Part shown: piece by piece, positions 61,646-64,000 of the stretch
How positions within the stretch are numbered: position 1 is the first letter of the stretch
Layout of the letters: each line of letters opens with the position of its first letter
DNA from: Lachnospiraceae bacterium
GTDB lineage: Bacteria > Bacillota > Clostridia > Lachnospirales > Lachnospiraceae
Direction: 5' to 3'
NCBI GenBank assembly: GCA_024684085.1
Contig: JAIKXM010000021.1
Location: 85,065 to 149,064 of the forward strand
Length of the DNA stretch: 64,000 nt
Position numbers and translations under genes: made by a program
The notes under the pieces: generated by a model
The model's database searches: none
The model's input: the letters and a program-made list of their open reading frames with translations, nothing else
What the model was told of the DNA's origin: nothing

Positions 61646-64000
61646 ATGGCAAACAAGAAGGTTAAAGGGATACTGAAAGGCGTGGCTGTTGCAGGAACCG
61701 CTCTTGGAGCGACTAACGTAATGCAGGATGCGTCGGCTGTATATGCAGCAGAATTGGATAATACTCTGGGTGATGAATCCGGTGAGATCGTTATCGAAGC
61801 AGCAGAAGAAGTTGCTTCGGAGAGTATGGTTGAAGTGCTTCAGACATCGGAGAGCAATTCTGAGTATGTTGCGGAGAGCGTAGTGGTAGTGACCGAGCAG
61901 TCTGAATCGGCTTCTGAGGTTGCGTCTGAAAGTGTTCAGATCGTAGTAAGTGAGTCGCAGGTCAATTCCGTATCCGAGTCTGCAAGCCAGGAGATCGTTG
62001 AATCTCAGAGCGTGGTTAATTCGGTAAGTGAGTCAACAAGTGATTCTGAGGTGACGGATAATTCCGTATCTGCATCAGAGTCTTTGGTTGATGCTGTTTC
62101 CGAACTTGCCAGCAGATCAGAATCAGCAGAGGCAAGTCAGTCAGAGGTTGCTGTTTCGGCAGCTGCTTCGACATCTACATCTGCAAGCAATAGCGTATCC
62201 AACAGCATAGCCATTAGCAACTCCATCTCCCACTCCCAGTCTCAGTCATTAGCCAGTGATCAGTCGGTGATCAGTTCAGCAAGTACTTCTACTTCTGAAA
62301 TAGACAGTGCCTATGAAGCTTCTTCAGAGAGTCTTTCCGAAATGGGTGACATGGATGATCTTGTTGATGCCAAGAATGACTTTGATGATGTGAAAAATAG
62401 CGGCAATCAGCAGGACATCACGAATGCAGCTGATGATCTTGCAGTTGAGCTGATCAAATATGTTCTGGATCAGACATCCGCAACTAATGTCTCTGTAGAC
62501 GAGTTTATTCACGGTTCTGATTCTAATCAGGATAGTGTTAAGGTTACATACGTTGATAAGGACGGTGTATCAAGAACAGAATATTTCGATTATGTATATG
62601 TAGATGCTAACGGTAACGTTACTAACGATCCCAGCCAGGCGGACCATGTTCAGTTGTTGGTTAAGGATAGGCAGTATTCGGGATATGTTTGGGCCAATTT
62701 GTTTGGTACTTGGTTAGGTGAAAAAGACCTGACTTATTATTATAATGAAGACGGTGAAAGGATATACGTTGTTAGTGGTTATTGGTCGCCCTGGTTTTCA
62801 AACCAGAATGGAAAGTATGATGAGGGTTCGGCTACTGTTGGCGAGGACGGTAAGATAACGGTTGGTGGATTGGAATTCACTGATACTGGCAAGTTTGTAG
62901 ACGGTGACGACGATGCTTCCAATGGTGACGTTAAAGGTCAGAAGGATGTATTCGTATCTGATTCTACAATAACATCTAATGTTGAGACTTATGATTCACT
63001 CAAGTCTGAAGTAGAAAGTGAATCTGTTGCAAGCAGTGAAGCTAACAGCTTATATGATTCGATCTCTGACAGTATTAAGGAAGCCAGCGAGTCAGCGAGC
63101 CAGTCTGATGTTGTGAGCGAGTCAGTGAGTGCTGTTTCAAGTACCTCTGATAGTATAAGATTCAGTGAGTCATCAAGTGTAAGTGCATCACAGAGTACAT
63201 CTATTAAGGATAGTGTCCTTACATCTGTAAGTGAGAGACGCTCCGAACTTGAAAGTGCAAGTAACAGTCTGTCAGACAGCACCAAGCTGGCTGAGGAGAC
63301 GAGTGAATCTAATTCCGTAAGCAACAGTACAAGTAATGAAGAGGCTAACAGAACCAGTGAATCAACTCGTACAAGTCTCTCAGAGAGCCTTTCAACTGCT
63401 CAGTCAAATAGTGAGATTAATTCCGGCAAAGAGGCTGAAAGCCTTTCCGGCGCAAGAAGTCTCAGTACTGCAGACAGTACCAGCGCATCAACTTCTATGT
63501 CAGAAGCATCGAGCATAAGCGAAGCAGCATCGAATTCTATCAGTACACTTAGATCCGAGTCTGAAAGAGCAAGTACATCTAAGTACATCAGTGAGAGTGA
63601 GGCAGCAAGTACCTCTAAGTACATAAGTGAAAGCGAGGAAGCAAGTACTTCTAAGTACATAAGTGAGAGCGAGGAAGCAAGTACCTCTAAGTACTTGAGT
63701 GAGAGTGAAGAGGCTAGTACCTCTAAGTATCTGAGCGAGAGTGAAGAAGCTAGCACATCTAAGTATCTCAGCGAGAGCGAGGAAGCCAGCACTTCTAAGT
63801 ATCTCAGTGAAAGTGAAGAAGCAAGTACTTCTAAGTACTTAAGTGAGAGCGAAGAAGCAAGTACTTCTAAGTACATAAGTGAGAGTGAAGAGGCCAGTAC
63901 CTCTAAGTACATAAGTGAGAGCGAGGAAGCTAGCACCTCTAAGTATCTCAGTGAGAGCGAGGAGGCAAGTACCTCTAAGTATCTGAGCGAGAGCGAAGAA
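61646..64000 (+). CDS. Serine-rich repeat surface protein, 3' truncated by the window
   Basis: The frame opens at ATG 61646 (AAAGGGAG before) and is still open at 64000, giving 785 residues with no stop. The N-terminus (KKVKGILKGVAVAGTALGA ... AVYAAE) is a signal peptide with probable cleavage near residue 35. A first Ser-rich region (about 60-230) precedes a globular part (about 230-430: KVTYVDKDGVSRTEYFDYVY, YSGYVWANLFGTWLGEKD, VSGYWSPWF) that is the likely ligand-binding head. A second Ser-rich region follows, ending in perfect 12-residue repeats. The plan matches SRR adhesins (Ser-rich, binding region, Ser-rich stalk), usually heavily glycosylated; no accessory SecA2 or glycosyltransferase is in view. 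Confidence 0.85.
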   Translation, partial: MANKKVKGILKGVAVAGTALGATNVMQDASAVYAAELDNTLGDESGEIVIEAAEEVASESMVEVLQTSESNSEYVAESVVVVTEQSESASEVASESVQIVVSESQVNSVSESASQEIVESQSVVNSVSESTSDSEVTDNSVSASESLVDAVSELASRSESAEASQSEVAVSAAASTSTSASNSVSNSIAISNSISHSQSQSLASDQSVISSASTSTSEIDSAYEASSESLSEMGDMDDLVDAKNDFDDVKNSGNQQDITNAADDLAVELIKYVLDQTSATNVSVDEFIHGSDSNQDSVKVTYVDKDGVSRTEYFDYVYVDANGNVTNDPSQADHVQLLVKDRQYSGYVWANLFGTWLGEKDLTYYYNEDGERIYVVSGYWSPWFSNQNGKYDEGSATVGEDGKITVGGLEFTDTGKFVDGDDDASNGDVKGQKDVFVSDSTITSNVETYDSLKSEVESESVASSEANSLYDSISDSIKEASESASQSDVVSESVSAVSSTSDSIRFSESSSVSASQSTSIKDSVLTSVSERRSELESASNSLSDSTKLAEETSESNSVSNSTSNEEANRTSESTRTSLSESLSTAQSNSEINSGKEAESLSGARSLSTADSTSASTSMSEASSISEAASNSISTLRSESERASTSKYISESEAASTSKYISESEEASTSKYISESEEASTSKYLSESEEASTSKYLSESEEASTSKYLSESEEASTSKYLSESEEASTSKYLSESEEASTSKYISESEEASTSKYISESEEASTSKYLSESEEASTSKYLSESEE
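63569..64000 (+). repeat. 36-base tandem repeats in the Ser-rich stalk
   Basis: From 63569 to the window end there are exactly twelve 36-base units encoding AST-SKY(I/L)SESEE repeats of 12 residues. Synonymous differences (AGTACC/AGTACT, ATAAGT/CTCAGC) show partial codon shuffling, so the units are not freshly made. The array continues beyond the window. Confidence 0.95.

Overview
The window looks like one chromosomal segment of a Gram-positive, low-to-mid GC Clostridia bacterium, most likely a Lachnospiraceae-type gut or rumen organism. Supporting this are a DUF5721 gene, a clostridial type IV pilus cluster without outer-membrane parts, a GerMN lipoprotein, a long-form HPF, AGGAGG-type ribosome sites, TTGACA/TATAAT promoters, and a surface-protein repertoire of GLUG repeats, Ser-rich repeats and a multidomain GH16 glucanase. 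I cannot name the genus. No rRNA, tRNA, transposase, integrase or CRISPR array was seen.

Layout. 1-4.2 kb: end of carB, a small unknown gene, ridA and a DMT permease, then a convergent minus-strand trio (DUF1294, LytTR regulator, DUF5721). 4.2-10.7 kb: accessory material, namely a type I methylation pair hsdM-hsdS without hsdR, a DHH phosphoesterase, and a DUF2975 / Cro-type regulator / membrane metallopeptidase module with palindromic operators. 10.7-14.9 kb: GNAT-argJ-argB-argD behind a cluster of TGCATA palindromes. 15-23.5 kb: an orphan solute-binding protein, comEA, an OmpR-type two-component system, a GerMN lipoprotein and comEC. 24.2-40.8 kb: a type IV pilus operon (three small prepilin-like genes, pilC, a pilM-pilN fusion, pilO, pilB, pilA), followed by a 600-base hairpin-rich gap and a 2,942-residue prepilin with about 50 GLUG repeats. 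40.8-54 kb: mostly housekeeping and surface genes (SDR, YbjQ, trxB, SH3-NlpC/P60, hpf, GH16, NUDIX, nadE, patatin, exonuclease III). 54.7-59.7 kb: a multi-SHOCT protein, an ABC exporter with two permease-like proteins, and a rhomboid protease. 59.8-64 kb: a PAS-PAS-GGDEF diguanylate cyclase and the start of a Ser-rich repeat surface protein that runs off the end.

How the genes work together. The pilus genes form a compact extension machine (PilB motor, PilC platform, PilM/N/O scaffold, PilA fibre), and the giant prepilin downstream is the obvious candidate for a pilus-borne adhesin. comEA and comEC supply DNA binding and uptake and could use the same pilus. The arg genes make ornithine through the acetyl cycle, though argC is not here. 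GH16, the Ser-rich protein, NlpC/P60 and the giant pilin together suggest a cell that attaches to and degrades beta-glucan.

Two sequence-level themes stand out. The region is full of minisatellites with unrelated units (62, 31, 32, 41, 55, 36, 39, 75 and 45 bases), both between and inside genes, and some copy one arm of a terminator hairpin. A dispersed element with hairpin ends occurs three times plus a fragment. A cluster of five DnaA-box-like sites lies upstream of hpf.
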